A stretch of DNA of 64,000 nucleotides from Paenibacillus sp. JDR-2 (GTDB lineage: Bacteria > Bacillota > Bacilli > Paenibacillales > Paenibacillaceae). The notes under the pieces are model-generated. The model saw nothing but the letters and a program-made list of their open reading frames with translations. It was not told the origin of the DNA and made no database searches. A program made the translations under genes and the position numbers. This document shows positions 55,086 to 64,000 of the stretch, piece by piece; position 1 is the first letter of the stretch; each line of letters starts with the position of its first letter. The DNA lies in NCBI RefSeq assembly GCF_000023585.1, contig NC_012914.1, forward strand, positions 1,684,501-1,748,500, in the 5' to 3' direction.

Positions 55086-56465
55086 ATGAAAAAAAGTACT
55101 TTGCTCACCGCCACTTTGCTTGCTGCATTCACCATGGTCGCTTCGGCCTGCGGATCGGACAATAATAACGGCGGCAATAAGACTCCTGCAAGCACAGAAG
55201 CTTCGCAAGAGCCAGCAGCTACAACAGAAGCAACCCCTACTCCGGAAGCGAAAAACGTAACGTTGTCCCTGCGCCATACGCAAATTAAAGAGACGAGCAA
55301 AAACCGGTTGAAAATTCTCGAGGATGTTGTTAAGAAAACGCAGGATGAGAATCCGGGCCTGACCTTCAAGCTGGAAGGCATCGACGAAGTTGTCAACCGC
55401 GACCAAAAGCTGAAAGCGGAAATGACGGCAGGCAACCCGCCTGATATCTTCGAAGTGTTCGGCGGCGCCGACCTGAACCTGTATGTAAAAGCAGGACGCA
55501 TGCTCGACTTGACGCCAATCATCGAAGAGCTTGGCATTAAAGACAAATTCGCCAGCCTTGACGAGTTCACGGTTGACGGTAAAGTATACGGCTTGCCATT
55601 CGGCGGCTATTCGGAAGGTATTTTCTACAATAAGAAAATCTTCTCCGATCTTGGTCTCTCCGTTCCGACAAGCTGGGATCAACTGCTCGAAACAGCCGAC
55701 AAAATCAAAGCAGCAGGCATCACGCCGCTTGGTCTGGCAGCAAAAGACGGCTGGGTTAACGGCATGCTCTGGAACACCGTTATGGAGCGTAACGTAGGCA
55801 TCGATGCGATCAACAAACTTGTTACCGGCGAAACCAAATGGACGGATGAAGGCTTTGTCAAAGGCTTCACGGACTACGCAACGCTTGTAAACAAAGACTA
55901 CTTCACGAAAGGTGCACTAGGTCTTGCTTATGCGGATCAAGGCGCGCAGCTCCTGTCCGGCAAAGCAGCCATGGTATTCACAGGCACTTGGGATGCTAAC
56001 CGCTTCACAGGCGACGAAGCTGGCGACCTGAAAGGCCAAATCGGCTACTTCAACTTCCCTTCGATCGCAGGGGGAGCAGGCGACCAAACGTCGATCAATG
56101 CATCGTACTCGAACGGCTTTGGCTTCTCGGCTAACCTGAATGAAGATCAAATTGCAATGGTTAAGAAATTTATCACTAACTTCTTCAACGAAGAGATCCA
56201 AAAACGCACGCTTCTCGAAGACAAGGTTCTTCCTTCCATGAAGCTGTCCGACCTGTCCGGCGTAGATCCGCTGATTTCTGAAGTGCTGACGGTTATGGCT
56301 AACGCTTCGACTTCCTGGAAAGCTTATGACGCTATCGTTCAACCTGCCGTAGGCGCTGTTGTAAACGTAGGCCTGCAAGAGCTGATCGGTAAGGTGAGCA
56401 AGCCTGAGAAGGTTGCTAAGGATATTCAGGCCGCACAAGATAAGGCGAACGCTGCTGCGAAGTAA
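55086..56465 (+). CDS. ABC sugar-binding lipoprotein (GlcNAc-type operon)
   Basis: 459 residues, lipobox A-S-A-C22, a Thr/Glu/Pro/Ala-rich linker and a family-1 binding fold (E-M-T-A-G-N-P-P-D-I-F-E, G-L-P-F-G-G-Y-S-E-G-I-F-Y-N, G-T-W-D-A-N-R-F). It likely captures an amino-sugar oligomer, inferred from the NagZ gene at the end of the operon. GGAGG precedes the ATG. A branched element and a terminator separate it from the permeases. Confidence 0.92.
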   Translation: MKKSTLLTATLLAAFTMVASACGSDNNNGGNKTPASTEASQEPAATTEATPTPEAKNVTLSLRHTQIKETSKNRLKILEDVVKKTQDENPGLTFKLEGIDEVVNRDQKLKAEMTAGNPPDIFEVFGGADLNLYVKAGRMLDLTPIIEELGIKDKFASLDEFTVDGKVYGLPFGGYSEGIFYNKKIFSDLGLSVPTSWDQLLETADKIKAAGITPLGLAAKDGWVNGMLWNTVMERNVGIDAINKLVTGETKWTDEGFVKGFTDYATLVNKDYFTKGALGLAYADQGAQLLSGKAAMVFTGTWDANRFTGDEAGDLKGQIGYFNFPSIAGGAGDQTSINASYSNGFGFSANLNEDQIAMVKKFITNFFNEEIQKRTLLEDKVLPSMKLSDLSGVDPLISEVLTVMANASTSWKAYDAIVQPAVGAVVNVGLQELIGKVSKPEKVAKDIQAAQDKANAAAK

Positions 56466-56502
56466 GGATTAGAATAGATCGAATCGCATGATGACCGCTG
56501 CG

Positions 56503-56658
56503 CGGAAGTATCATTCTTCCGATCGCCATTGCCACCGAATTTCTTCATTAGAATCCGCTTCAGCGGATGAAATTTCGGATGGCAAAAGCGAACGTTAAAA
56601 GCTTTCTGAAAGAAAGCTACTTCGGAAGCATAAACTTTTCTCCAGAATGATACTTCCG
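56503..56658. repeat. Branched inverted-repeat element in the operon
   Basis: A perfect 15-bp inverted repeat (cggaagtatcattct at 56503-56517, complement at 56644-56658) encloses a 7-bp pair (56516-56522 with 56622-56628, partly competing), a long imperfect hairpin centred on atccgc-ttca-gcggat (56531-56583), and agctttct-gaa-agaaagct (56600-56618). No gene lies inside. It may be a miniature repeat element or a structured RNA. Confidence 0.7.
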
Positions 56659-56725
56659 CTCCGCTATGACGTCGCGAGAAGATCCATTTTTAAAACAACT
56701 TCACTGGCAAGGGAAATAGGAATGG

Positions 56726-56763
56726 GAAAAAGCTAAGGTTTTCTGCGAACCTTAGCTTTTTTA
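56726..56763 (+). terminator. Internal terminator before the permeases
   Basis: A perfect 14-bp stem aaaaagctaaggtt with its partner and a T run, 260 bases after the binding-protein stop. Transcripts stopping here carry the binding protein alone. Confidence 0.87.
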
Positions 56764-56845
56764 CAGAAACCCACCTCTAATCGCGGTCGCTCATCTTCGA
56801 ATGGCTTCGATAAAAGGTTTTTTAAAGGAAGCAGGAGGCGAAGTT

Positions 56846-57727
56846 ATGAACAAGGCTCTCAGAAATCCGTATACTTATATCGCGTTCATCTTACCAACGC
56901 TTGTATTGTATGCTTTGTTTTTTGTATATCCGGTTATCGTATCGTTTGTTTACGGATTTTTTCAATGGGACGGTATTACGCAAAAGGTGTTCATCGGCCT
57001 GGACAATTTCACCCGGTTGTGGAAAGACCATGTATTCTTGAAGTCGCTTACGAACAATTTCTACTTTATGGCGTTCTCCCTGATTGTGAATATTCCGCTC
57101 GTCTTCCTTATCTCGATTCTGATCAGTAAGGTAGGCCGTATGCGTGACTTTTACAAGTCGGCCGTGTTTGTTCCCGTCGTTATCTCGACGGCAACGGTCG
57201 CTATATTGTTTGGCGTGTTGTACAACTACGATTCGGGACTTATCAATCAATTCATCCGTCTGGTCGCGCCGGACAGCTGGGCACGCGAATGGCTGTCGGA
57301 TCCAAAGCTCGCGATGCTCTCGATTCTGATTGCAAACGCCTGGCAGAATATCGGCTTCTTTATCGTCCTATGTCTGGCTGCGATTCTGAACATTCCGAAG
57401 GAGATTGTCGAAGCCTCCAAAATTGATGGCGTCAATGGCTGGAGCGAGACTTGGCTTATTACGCTTCCGCTGATCCGCCCCGTGTTGTTCGTTATGCTGC
57501 TCCTCACGGTATCGGGCACGATGAAAGTGCTTGATATCGTTCAGATTATGACGAACGGCGGTCCTTTCCAATCGACCGAAGTTATGTCCACGTACATGCT
57601 GAAGGTTGGCTTCCGCTCGATGGAGCTTGGATACGGCAGTTCGATTGGCGTTACGATGTTTATTCTGATTCTCGTGCTTACGGGCATTCTGCAAAAACTG
57701 ACGAAGCATGAGGAGGTGCAGTACTGA
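56846..57727 (+). CDS. ABC sugar permease (MalF/UgpA type)
   Basis: 293 residues, six membrane segments, EAA loop V-E-A-S-K-I-D-G-V-N-G-W-S. The ATG at 56846 is chosen for its AGGAGG; an ATG at 56801 has no ribosome site and lies near the terminator. TGATG overlap with the next permease. Confidence 0.9.
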   Translation: MNKALRNPYTYIAFILPTLVLYALFFVYPVIVSFVYGFFQWDGITQKVFIGLDNFTRLWKDHVFLKSLTNNFYFMAFSLIVNIPLVFLISILISKVGRMRDFYKSAVFVPVVISTATVAILFGVLYNYDSGLINQFIRLVAPDSWAREWLSDPKLAMLSILIANAWQNIGFFIVLCLAAILNIPKEIVEASKIDGVNGWSETWLITLPLIRPVLFVMLLLTVSGTMKVLDIVQIMTNGGPFQSTEVMSTYMLKVGFRSMELGYGSSIGVTMFILILVLTGILQKLTKHEEVQY

Positions 57728-58584
57728 TGAATGCAGCAATTACAGGCCTGCGCAGAGGGAAGTTCTGGATTCATTTTTCCTTGATCGCGTACATTATCGC
57801 AACGCTATTCCCGCTCGTGTGGCTGCTAATGTCCTCTTTCAAGACGAGCCGCGAGATTACGGTTAATACTTGGGCATTCCCGAAGCATTTCAACTTTGAC
57901 AACTACCGGCAAGCCTGGGAAACGGCAAAAATCGGTTTATACGCCTTAAACAGCGTTAAAGTTACGGTTATCGCTTGTCTTGTAACGCTGCTCTTTGCAG
58001 CAATGACATCCTTTGCTTTGTCCCGCATGAAATATTCCCGGATGAATAAAGCGGTGTACCAGTTTATCCTGTTCGGCCTGCTTGTCCCGCCGGGAGCGCT
58101 GTTCATTCCGCTGTACCGTTTGATTCAGCAAATGAGCCTTGGCGGCATCCATTTATACAATTCGCATGTTGGCCTTATTTTGGTATACTGCACATATGCA
58201 TTACCCATAACTGTATTTATTATTTATGCATTTATGTTATCTATTCCGGGTGAGCTTGAAGAGGCGGGAATTATGGACGGGCTTACGGCCGGCGGCTTAT
58301 TCGTCAAGGTTGTATTGCCAATCTCCTTGCCCGCTCTCGTTACGGTAACGATTCTTAATTTTATCGGCAACTGGAATGAATACATTTTATCCCAATTATT
58401 TATAACATCCGAATCGCTCCGCACGCTGCCGACGGGCATGGCCAGCTTTAATGACGGTTACCGTACGAATTTTGCCGCATTATCGGCTGCAGTCATTATG
58501 AGTATTGTTCCGGTGCTTGTTGTGTACTTCTTCTTGCAGAAGCAAATTATCGAAGGCATGACGGCGGGGAGCGTGAAGGGCTGA
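57727..58584 (+). CDS. ABC sugar permease (MalG/UgpE type)
   Basis: 285 residues, six membrane segments, EAA loop E-E-A-G-I-M-D-G-L-T-A-G-G. It forms the channel with the preceding gene. The operon again lacks its own ATPase. Confidence 0.92.
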   Translation: MNAAITGLRRGKFWIHFSLIAYIIATLFPLVWLLMSSFKTSREITVNTWAFPKHFNFDNYRQAWETAKIGLYALNSVKVTVIACLVTLLFAAMTSFALSRMKYSRMNKAVYQFILFGLLVPPGALFIPLYRLIQQMSLGGIHLYNSHVGLILVYCTYALPITVFIIYAFMLSIPGELEEAGIMDGLTAGGLFVKVVLPISLPALVTVTILNFIGNWNEYILSQLFITSESLRTLPTGMASFNDGYRTNFAALSAAVIMSIVPVLVVYFFLQKQIIEGMTAGSVKG

Positions 58585-58608
58585 GGATGACCGGAAGGGG
58601 CCCGCTAG

Positions 58609-60429
58609 ATGAACTTGAGACCGAAATTGATGCTTGCTTTTATTTTTCTGGTTGTGGTTCCGATGATTGGACTTGGCATCGTGTCTTTTCTTAATACGGA
58701 ATCCGTGCTGGAGAAAAAGTACAGCGAGCAGACCGAGATATCTCTCAAGGCCGTCGGAGGGAATATCAAGTACTTCTTCAAGGAGCTTGATCAGCTCTCC
58801 GACGGTAATCTAACGAGCTCCGAGGTGCAGGATACGCTGAATTACTCGAAATATTATTCCAGCGATGATGCCAGCACCCTGATTGCCATTAACCAATCGG
58901 AGAAGGAAATGAAGCGGATTCTGTTCCAGCATCCGGCTGTCAGTTTTGTCGTGCTGTATGCGATGGACGGTACGATGTTCCGCGCCTTCCGCAATGACCC
59001 GACAACGTTCCGGCCGATTGCCTTCGAGGCGCTAAAGGACCAGCCCTTATATAATGAAACGATCAAATTGGGAGGCCGTCCGAAATGGATTGGCCCTTAC
59101 GAGCATCAGGAACTGACAGGGGTGGAGCCGCCTCTGTTTACCCAGCTCAGGCTTGTCAAAGATTATGAAACGCTTGCGGATCTTGGCCTTATGATCACGC
59201 AATATAAGACTGAAGAGGTCTATTCCATGCTGAATACCTTCCTCAATCCGGAAGCGGAAGGCCCCAATTCCAGATATGTCATTGTGAACTCCGAAGGGCT
59301 TGTCATGCTGGACAGCGGCAAGCATTTCGAAGGAACGAATATATCGGAATATTCCAGTGCTTTACCGCAAAATACAGCTGATTATTCCAGCGCAAGACTG
59401 CGTTTTAACGGAGAAGACAGCCTTGTCTCTTCTTATAATCTCGGCTTTAACGACTGGGTGCTCGTATCCGTAAAATCATGGGATATGCTGACGAACGAAA
59501 ACGAACGTTTTGTTCAATGGATTGGGATGATTACGATCTTATGCATCCTGTCGGCCATTCTGTTTAATATCTTTTTCGTGAACCGGGTAGCAAAAAGCAT
59601 CATTAAGGTCGTCCGTAAAATGCGTCTCGTTGAGCAGGGTCTCCTCGATATCCGCGTGAATGCGCAGGGCAAGGATGAGACGGTGCTTCTCGCCAACAGC
59701 TTCAACAGCATGGTACAGCGGATTGGCGATCTGCTCACGGAAGTGCGTACGGAGCAAGAGCGCAAGCAGCATGCCGAGATGATGCTGATGCAGGCACAGA
59801 TCAAGCCGCATTTCTTGTTCAATACGCTGGAATCCATTAATGCGCTAGCCGCCCAGAATGAAGGCGGGAAGATTATGATGATGGTGCGGCGCCTCAGCAA
59901 CCTGCTTCGAACAAGCATGCATCATAGCGAAGAGATTTTCCTCAGCCAGGAGATCGAGCATGTCCGCAGTTATTTGGAAATTCAGAAATACAGATTCGAG
60001 GATTTATTTACGTATGAATTAAACGTATCGGAAGAGGCGTTTGAATATTCGATTCTTAAGCTGACGCTTCAGCCGCTTGTTGAGAATAGCATTCAGCATG
60101 GCTTTGAAGGGCTGGAAGACGGGGCGGGTATGATCACGATCGAGGTTACCGTTGAAGCCCATCAGATTGTTATTTTGGTCAGCGATAACGGACATGGAAT
60201 GAACGAGCAGACGCTCAAAAAATTCGCCGAACGAGAACAGCCGCTGCCAAGCGGGAAACGGCGCAATGCCGCAGAGCTTGGAGAACGGCGGGGACTTGGG
60301 CTCCGCAATGTGGCGGATCGCCTTCGTATTCATTATGGTCCATCTTACGGATTAAGGATTTGCAGCGCAGAAGGATATGGCACAGTTATACGCTGCACCA
60401 TTCCGAAGAACAGAGGTGAACGATTATGA
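58609..60429 (+). CDS. YesM-type sensor histidine kinase
   Basis: 606 residues: membrane segment 7-27, extracellular sensor (about 30-295), membrane segment near 300-325, HAMP, His_kinase with H401 (K-P-H401-F-L-F-N-T-L-E) and HATPase (V-E-N-S-I-Q-H-G, D-N-G-H-G-M, G-L-G-L-R-N-V). It pairs with the regulator at 60426 (ATGA overlap). Unlike the first operon, the pair follows the transport genes. GGAAGGGG precedes the ATG. Confidence 0.93.
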   Translation: MNLRPKLMLAFIFLVVVPMIGLGIVSFLNTESVLEKKYSEQTEISLKAVGGNIKYFFKELDQLSDGNLTSSEVQDTLNYSKYYSSDDASTLIAINQSEKEMKRILFQHPAVSFVVLYAMDGTMFRAFRNDPTTFRPIAFEALKDQPLYNETIKLGGRPKWIGPYEHQELTGVEPPLFTQLRLVKDYETLADLGLMITQYKTEEVYSMLNTFLNPEAEGPNSRYVIVNSEGLVMLDSGKHFEGTNISEYSSALPQNTADYSSARLRFNGEDSLVSSYNLGFNDWVLVSVKSWDMLTNENERFVQWIGMITILCILSAILFNIFFVNRVAKSIIKVVRKMRLVEQGLLDIRVNAQGKDETVLLANSFNSMVQRIGDLLTEVRTEQERKQHAEMMLMQAQIKPHFLFNTLESINALAAQNEGGKIMMMVRRLSNLLRTSMHHSEEIFLSQEIEHVRSYLEIQKYRFEDLFTYELNVSEEAFEYSILKLTLQPLVENSIQHGFEGLEDGAGMITIEVTVEAHQIVILVSDNGHGMNEQTLKKFAEREQPLPSGKRRNAAELGERRGLGLRNVADRLRIHYGPSYGLRICSAEGYGTVIRCTIPKNRGERL

Positions 60430-62048
60430 ACGGCAAAGTATTGCTCGTAGATGATGAACCGCACATTACCCGAAATCTCGAGAAGGTTATTCCATGGGAA
60501 ATGCTTGGCTTAACCGTTGGCGGAACAGCAAAAAACGGGGTGGAGGCTCTAGAGCTTCTGGAATCGGAATCGTTTGATCTTGTCCTATGCGATATTCGGA
60601 TGCCGGTTATGGACGGGCTGGAGCTCGTTAGGCATATTCGGGAAAAAGGAACGGAAAGCGACATCATTATGCTATCCGGCTATCAGGATTTCGCTTATAC
60701 CCGGGCAGCCATTCAATACGGCGTGAAGGATTATGTCTTAAAGCCTATCCCTTATGACGAATTAACGGGAGTTATTGCCCGGGTAATGGCCAATCAACGG
60801 CAGAAGAAGAAGCAGCAAAGCGAAGAGCAGCAGAAGATCGGCCGAATGATCGACCTCGCGAGCGAGAAGGTTTTATACGATATTTTGATGGACTATACCG
60901 AGGTCACTAGCGGCAACTGGCTGTTTACCGGGGAAGAGCAGGAGCTGGATAAGAAGTATGTCCTGATCGTGCTTGATCTCGACGTCAGCTCGGAGCGGAC
61001 CAAGGACTGGCGGGAATGGTCGGATAAGGAGCGGAAGCTGTGGAACTTCGCGGTCTGTAATGTGCTGCGGGAGAGGCTTCAGCAGAACGGTCTTCATCAT
61101 GCGGTTATCCAAATCCGAGACGGCGAATGGTGCGTGCTTATCGAATGCGAGACGACGTTAGCTTATAATTTGAAGCAAATTACGCTGTGGACGGAGCTCT
61201 TGCTCACGGCGGTGAAAAATCACGTCAAATTATCGCTGTATGCCGGTATTTACCGGGATTATGCGGATGTCAAAGCATTGTCGCAGGCGTACAAAATGGT
61301 TCAGCAAGGCATGCAGCTTACGCCGGTACAGGAGCAGATTTCCGTCTACCCGAATGATTGTGCGGGGGCTTCGAGAGAAGACCAGGCTTTCTGGGATACT
61401 TCCGAGAAGCTGATAGGAGCTGTCAAACGAGGCGACACATCGGTCGTTGACGAGGAGCTTAAGCATCTGACTACCCAGCTGCAGATGATGAACGAGACAT
61501 CTCTCGGACGTTTTAAGCCGATGCTGCATTTCTTTGTGCTTAACCTGATGCGCGAGACGAAGGAAATGGGGATTTTTTCACGGGAGCAGGAGGATCTTCT
61601 CTGGCTGAAGCTCGACCGCAGGTTTGGCATTAAGGATCTGCTGTCGGTCATCTTGCAGGTGACAAAGGCCGTTGCCGAGAAATCGACGGATAAGAAAAAA
61701 CAGTCCGAACGTTCCATGGCGGAAGCCAAATCGTTTCTCGGCCGCAACCTGTACCGGGATTTGAGCGTAGAGGAAGCGGCAACTCATGTCGGTTTAAGCA
61801 CCTCTTATTTTAGTCTGCTGTTCAAACAAACCTATAACGAAACCTTTATTGAATACGTGACCCGCGAACGGATGGAGAAGGCAAAATCGCTTCTCGCCGA
61901 TACGATGAAAAGCATTGCGCAGATCGCCAAGGAAGTGGGTTATGCGGAGCGGCGGTATTTTACGAAAGTCTTTATGAAGTATACCGGAGAGAACCCGACG
62001 GATTACCGGGGCAAGCATCAGCAGGTTCAGGAGGAGCAGGAAAGCTAG
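60426..62048 (+). CDS. YesN-type response regulator (receiver + AraC HTH)
   Basis: 540 residues: receiver with D56 (L-C-D-I-R-M-P) and K in L-K-P-I-P, long linker, AraC HTH pair from about 440 (Y-F-S-L-L-F-K-Q-T-Y-N-E, Y-F-T-K-V-F-M-K-Y-T-G-E-N-P). It should activate the importer and nagZ. Only the N- and C-terminal domains resemble the regulator at 38551. Confidence 0.93.
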   Translation: MNGKVLLVDDEPHITRNLEKVIPWEMLGLTVGGTAKNGVEALELLESESFDLVLCDIRMPVMDGLELVRHIREKGTESDIIMLSGYQDFAYTRAAIQYGVKDYVLKPIPYDELTGVIARVMANQRQKKKQQSEEQQKIGRMIDLASEKVLYDILMDYTEVTSGNWLFTGEEQELDKKYVLIVLDLDVSSERTKDWREWSDKERKLWNFAVCNVLRERLQQNGLHHAVIQIRDGEWCVLIECETTLAYNLKQITLWTELLLTAVKNHVKLSLYAGIYRDYADVKALSQAYKMVQQGMQLTPVQEQISVYPNDCAGASREDQAFWDTSEKLIGAVKRGDTSVVDEELKHLTTQLQMMNETSLGRFKPMLHFFVLNLMRETKEMGIFSREQEDLLWLKLDRRFGIKDLLSVILQVTKAVAEKSTDKKKQSERSMAEAKSFLGRNLYRDLSVEEAATHVGLSTSYFSLLFKQTYNETFIEYVTRERMEKAKSLLADTMKSIAQIAKEVGYAERRYFTKVFMKYTGENPTDYRGKHQQVQEEQES

Positions 62049-62074
62049 ATTAGCGGGGGAAAGAGGGGAAGGTA

Positions 62075-63682
62075 ATGGGAGAATATAATGGGAACAGCTG
62101 GTCGCTAAGGGAGAAGGTCGGACAGCTGTTTGTATTCGGATTTCACGGCTATGAACCTACGGAAGAGATCACTTCGTTAATCGAAAAGTATGGCATCGGC
62201 GGCACAATCTATTTCGGACGAAATGTGCGCGATGCCAAGCAGGTTCATCAGCTGTCCAGCTCGCTGAAGAACATTGCCGGTCGTGCCGGCCGGCCCAATA
62301 TGCTTGTCGCGATTGATCAGGAAGGCGGCATGGTGGCCCGCATTGTGAACGGGGTCACGCTGATGCCCGGCAATATGGCGCTTGGAGCAACGGGTTCGGC
62401 TGAGGGAGCGGGCGAGACAGCCCGCGTATGCGGCGAGGAGCTTCGCTTGCTAGGCGTTACGATGAACTATGCGCCATGTCTCGACGTTAATAATAACCCG
62501 GATAATCCGGTTATTAATGTCCGTTCCTATGGCGACCGGGCGCAAATTGTCAGTGAGCTGGGGAAAGCTGCCCTGCTGGGCTATCAGGCGTCAAAGGTAG
62601 CGGCAACGGTAAAACATTTCCCGGGCCACGGCGATACCTCGGTAGACTCCCATCATGATTTGCCGGTGCTGCCTCATAGCCGGGAGCGGCTGGATGCAAT
62701 CGAGCTGGCACCGTTCCGTGCGGCAATTGCGGCTGGAACGGCGGCTATTATGACGGCGCATGTCTGCCTGCCGGCGCTCGACCCATCAGGGAAGCCTTCG
62801 ACTTTGTCTCAGCCGGTTTTAACCGGTCTGCTGCGTGAAGAACTAGGCTACAATGGGGTTATCGTCACCGATTGTCTCGAGATGGATGCCATCGATAGAT
62901 TTTACGGTCCGGCGAATGGCGCGGTACAGGCCATTCAAGCCGGAGCGGACATGATTCTCGTCAGCCATACGTATGAAAAGCAGGTGGCTGCGCTTGAAGC
63001 CGTGGTGGCTGCGGTCGAGAACGGCGAGTTGTCCGAGGAGCGGATTAACGAATCGCTCGCCAGAGTAATGCAGCTGAAACAAGATTATGAGATCGAAATG
63101 CCTCTTGCGGCTTGGGAGGAGGTTGAGCCAAAGCTTGCAACCTCCGGCAACCAAGCGGTTGCACGGAAGTGGAGCGAAGCCTCTGCTACTCTAGTAAAAA
63201 ATGAAGGCGCGCTGCTTCCGCTGCGCCGGGAAGCCCGTACTCTCGTGTTGTGGCCGGATATCAAACCGGTATCCGTTGCGGATGAGATGTTATCGGGAGA
63301 CGGTACGCTTGGCGATTGTCTGAAAGTTCGGCTTGATCAGGTTGAGGAGCGTTTGATGAGAGGCGAAAATCCTCTTGCGGATCTGGATGCATTCGAGCAG
63401 ATTGTTGTGGTTACTTACGATGCGACAAAACATCCGATTGAGCGCGAGATCGCCGAGCAAGTCATAAGGCTGGCAGGCGACCGCACGGTTGCAGTGTCTG
63501 TCCGCAACCCGCTTGATCTGAAGGTATATCCGGATGCGAAAGCCTATCTGGCCGTATACGAATGCCGTCCGCTTGCTCTGGAATCAGCCGCCAAGGTATT
63601 AACCGGCGAGTTGAAGCCAACCGGCTCGCTGCCGCTTGAGCTATCTGCGCAGTACCCGTTTGGATGGAATGTACCGCTGTAA
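62075..63682 (+). CDS. nagZ: Beta-N-acetylhexosaminidase, GH3 (NagZ-like)
   Basis: 535 residues, no signal peptide. The NagZ signature K-H-F-P-G-H-G-D-T (180-188) with D-S-H-H-D (191-195), whose Asp-His pair is the acid/base of NagZ, and the nucleophile D266 (V-T-D266-C-L-E-M-D) are present. A second domain of about 190 residues follows, as in Bacillus NagZ. It cleaves terminal GlcNAc from chito-oligosaccharides or muropeptides, here in the cytoplasm after import. GGAAGG-type site before the ATG. Confidence 0.92.
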   Translation: MGEYNGNSWSLREKVGQLFVFGFHGYEPTEEITSLIEKYGIGGTIYFGRNVRDAKQVHQLSSSLKNIAGRAGRPNMLVAIDQEGGMVARIVNGVTLMPGNMALGATGSAEGAGETARVCGEELRLLGVTMNYAPCLDVNNNPDNPVINVRSYGDRAQIVSELGKAALLGYQASKVAATVKHFPGHGDTSVDSHHDLPVLPHSRERLDAIELAPFRAAIAAGTAAIMTAHVCLPALDPSGKPSTLSQPVLTGLLREELGYNGVIVTDCLEMDAIDRFYGPANGAVQAIQAGADMILVSHTYEKQVAALEAVVAAVENGELSEERINESLARVMQLKQDYEIEMPLAAWEEVEPKLATSGNQAVARKWSEASATLVKNEGALLPLRREARTLVLWPDIKPVSVADEMLSGDGTLGDCLKVRLDQVEERLMRGENPLADLDAFEQIVVVTYDATKHPIEREIAEQVIRLAGDRTVAVSVRNPLDLKVYPDAKAYLAVYECRPLALESAAKVLTGELKPTGSLPLELSAQYPFGWNVPL

Positions 63683-63688
63683 ATAGAG

Positions 63689-63733
63689 AACCGCCTCTGA
63701 TGGTCATGATTGACCTTCGGAGGCGGTTTTTTT
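63689..63733 (+). terminator. Terminator of the nagZ operon
   Basis: A stem aaccgcctctga with its partner (one wobble) followed by seven T. Confidence 0.85.
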
Positions 63734-63822
63734 ATGCAGGTTATGCTATATGAAACTCAATCCGAATCTTTTATTCCCTTTGCTAGCTAAAATCACTATG
63801 TAGTCCAACCTCTTGTAATCTC

Positions 63823-63851
63823 TTTACATCGAATTATCGATCTGCTAGTAT
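63823..63851 (+). promoter_or_regulatory. SigmaA promoter of bioA
   Basis: TTTACA (63823-63828) and TAGTAT (63846-63851), 17 bp apart, directly before the BirA operator. Confidence 0.6.
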
Positions 63852-63854
63852 AAC

Positions 63855-63894
63855 TAATTGTTAACCTAACTTATTCTATTTAGGTTAACAATTA
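63855..63894. promoter_or_regulatory. BirA (biotin repressor) operator
   Basis: Perfect 15-bp arms (taattgttaacctaa and its complement) are separated by 10 bp, the arrangement of Bacillus BirA sites with TTGTTAACC/GGTTAACAA. It overlaps the transcription start of bioA. Confidence 0.88.
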
Positions 63895-63914
63895 AAATGC
63901 GGATGGTGAACATT

Positions 63915-64000
63915 ATGCTAACGGATTACGAACGACTTGCTAATCTCAATAAGGATTATTTGTGGAATCCTTTCACTCAGATGAAAGATTATATATCTTC
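63915..64000 (+). CDS. bioA: Adenosylmethionine-8-amino-7-oxononanoate aminotransferase (3' end cut off)
   Basis: Only the first 28 codons are present. They contain the BioA N-terminal block Y-L-W-N-P-F-T-Q-M-K-D-Y that begins this biotin-pathway enzyme. GGATGGTGA precedes the ATG. The BirA operator upstream confirms the pathway. It is probably the first gene of a bio operon. Confidence 0.88.
   Translation, partial: MLTDYERLANLNKDYLWNPFTQMKDYIS

Overview
The window looks like chromosomal DNA of an endospore-forming Firmicute of the Paenibacillus group. The evidence is S-layer-homology (SLH) surface proteins, sporulation genes (GerE, a YhcN/YlaJ-type lipoprotein, CgeB-family proteins, a KatX-like catalase), FapR and BirA operators of the Bacillus type, strong AGGAGG ribosome sites with frequent TTG/GTG starts, and two carbohydrate ABC operons, each with its own YesM/YesN-type two-component pair. 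No rRNA, tRNA, CRISPR array, integrase or insertion sequence was seen. Both ends cut genes: an SLH protein at the left and bioA at the right.

Layout. 1-6.0 kb: 3' part of a large Ig-repeat/SLH surface protein, then a promoter-GNAT-three tail-collar operon. 6.0-19.0 kb: mostly housekeeping genes (DUF3055, HRDC protein, Zn-phospholipase C-like protein, CheX-like protein, SDR, DEAD-box helicase, a second SLH protein behind a structured leader, EcsAB, aminotransferase, AraC regulator behind an attenuator-like hairpin, phosphatidylserine decarboxylase). 19.2-34.1 kb: a probable spore-surface glycosylation/assembly locus. It holds a GT4 glycosyltransferase, a 2240-residue protein with about 192 decapeptide repeats, two GT2 glycosyltransferases, a sugar-nucleotidyltransferase, three small helical proteins, a basic protein and two CgeB-like proteins. 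Four of these proteins carry the same Gly-aromatic-x-x tetrad tract at different ends. 34.1-38.4 kb: FapR-controlled fabH, YhcN-like lipoprotein, gerE and catalase. 38.5-47.2 kb: YesN/YesM pair, ABC sugar importer and GH127 beta-L-arabinofuranosidase, with a cre site ahead of the importer. 47.5-54.9 kb: TPR protein, orphan Spo0B-type sensor kinase, and a SWIM protein/SNF2 helicase pair. 55.0-63.7 kb: a second ABC sugar operon with YesM/YesN and a NagZ-type GH3 enzyme, containing a branched inverted-repeat element between binding protein and permeases. 63.8-64 kb: BirA-controlled bioA start.

Working together. Operon one plausibly senses and imports arabino-oligosaccharides and hydrolyses them inside the cell. 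Operon two does the same for GlcNAc-containing (chitin or wall-derived) saccharides. The 19-34 kb locus is the most unusual part: I infer that the small genes and glycosyltransferases build and decorate a fibre-like outer-spore layer made from the giant repeat protein. All functions are assigned by reading motifs; no database search was possible.
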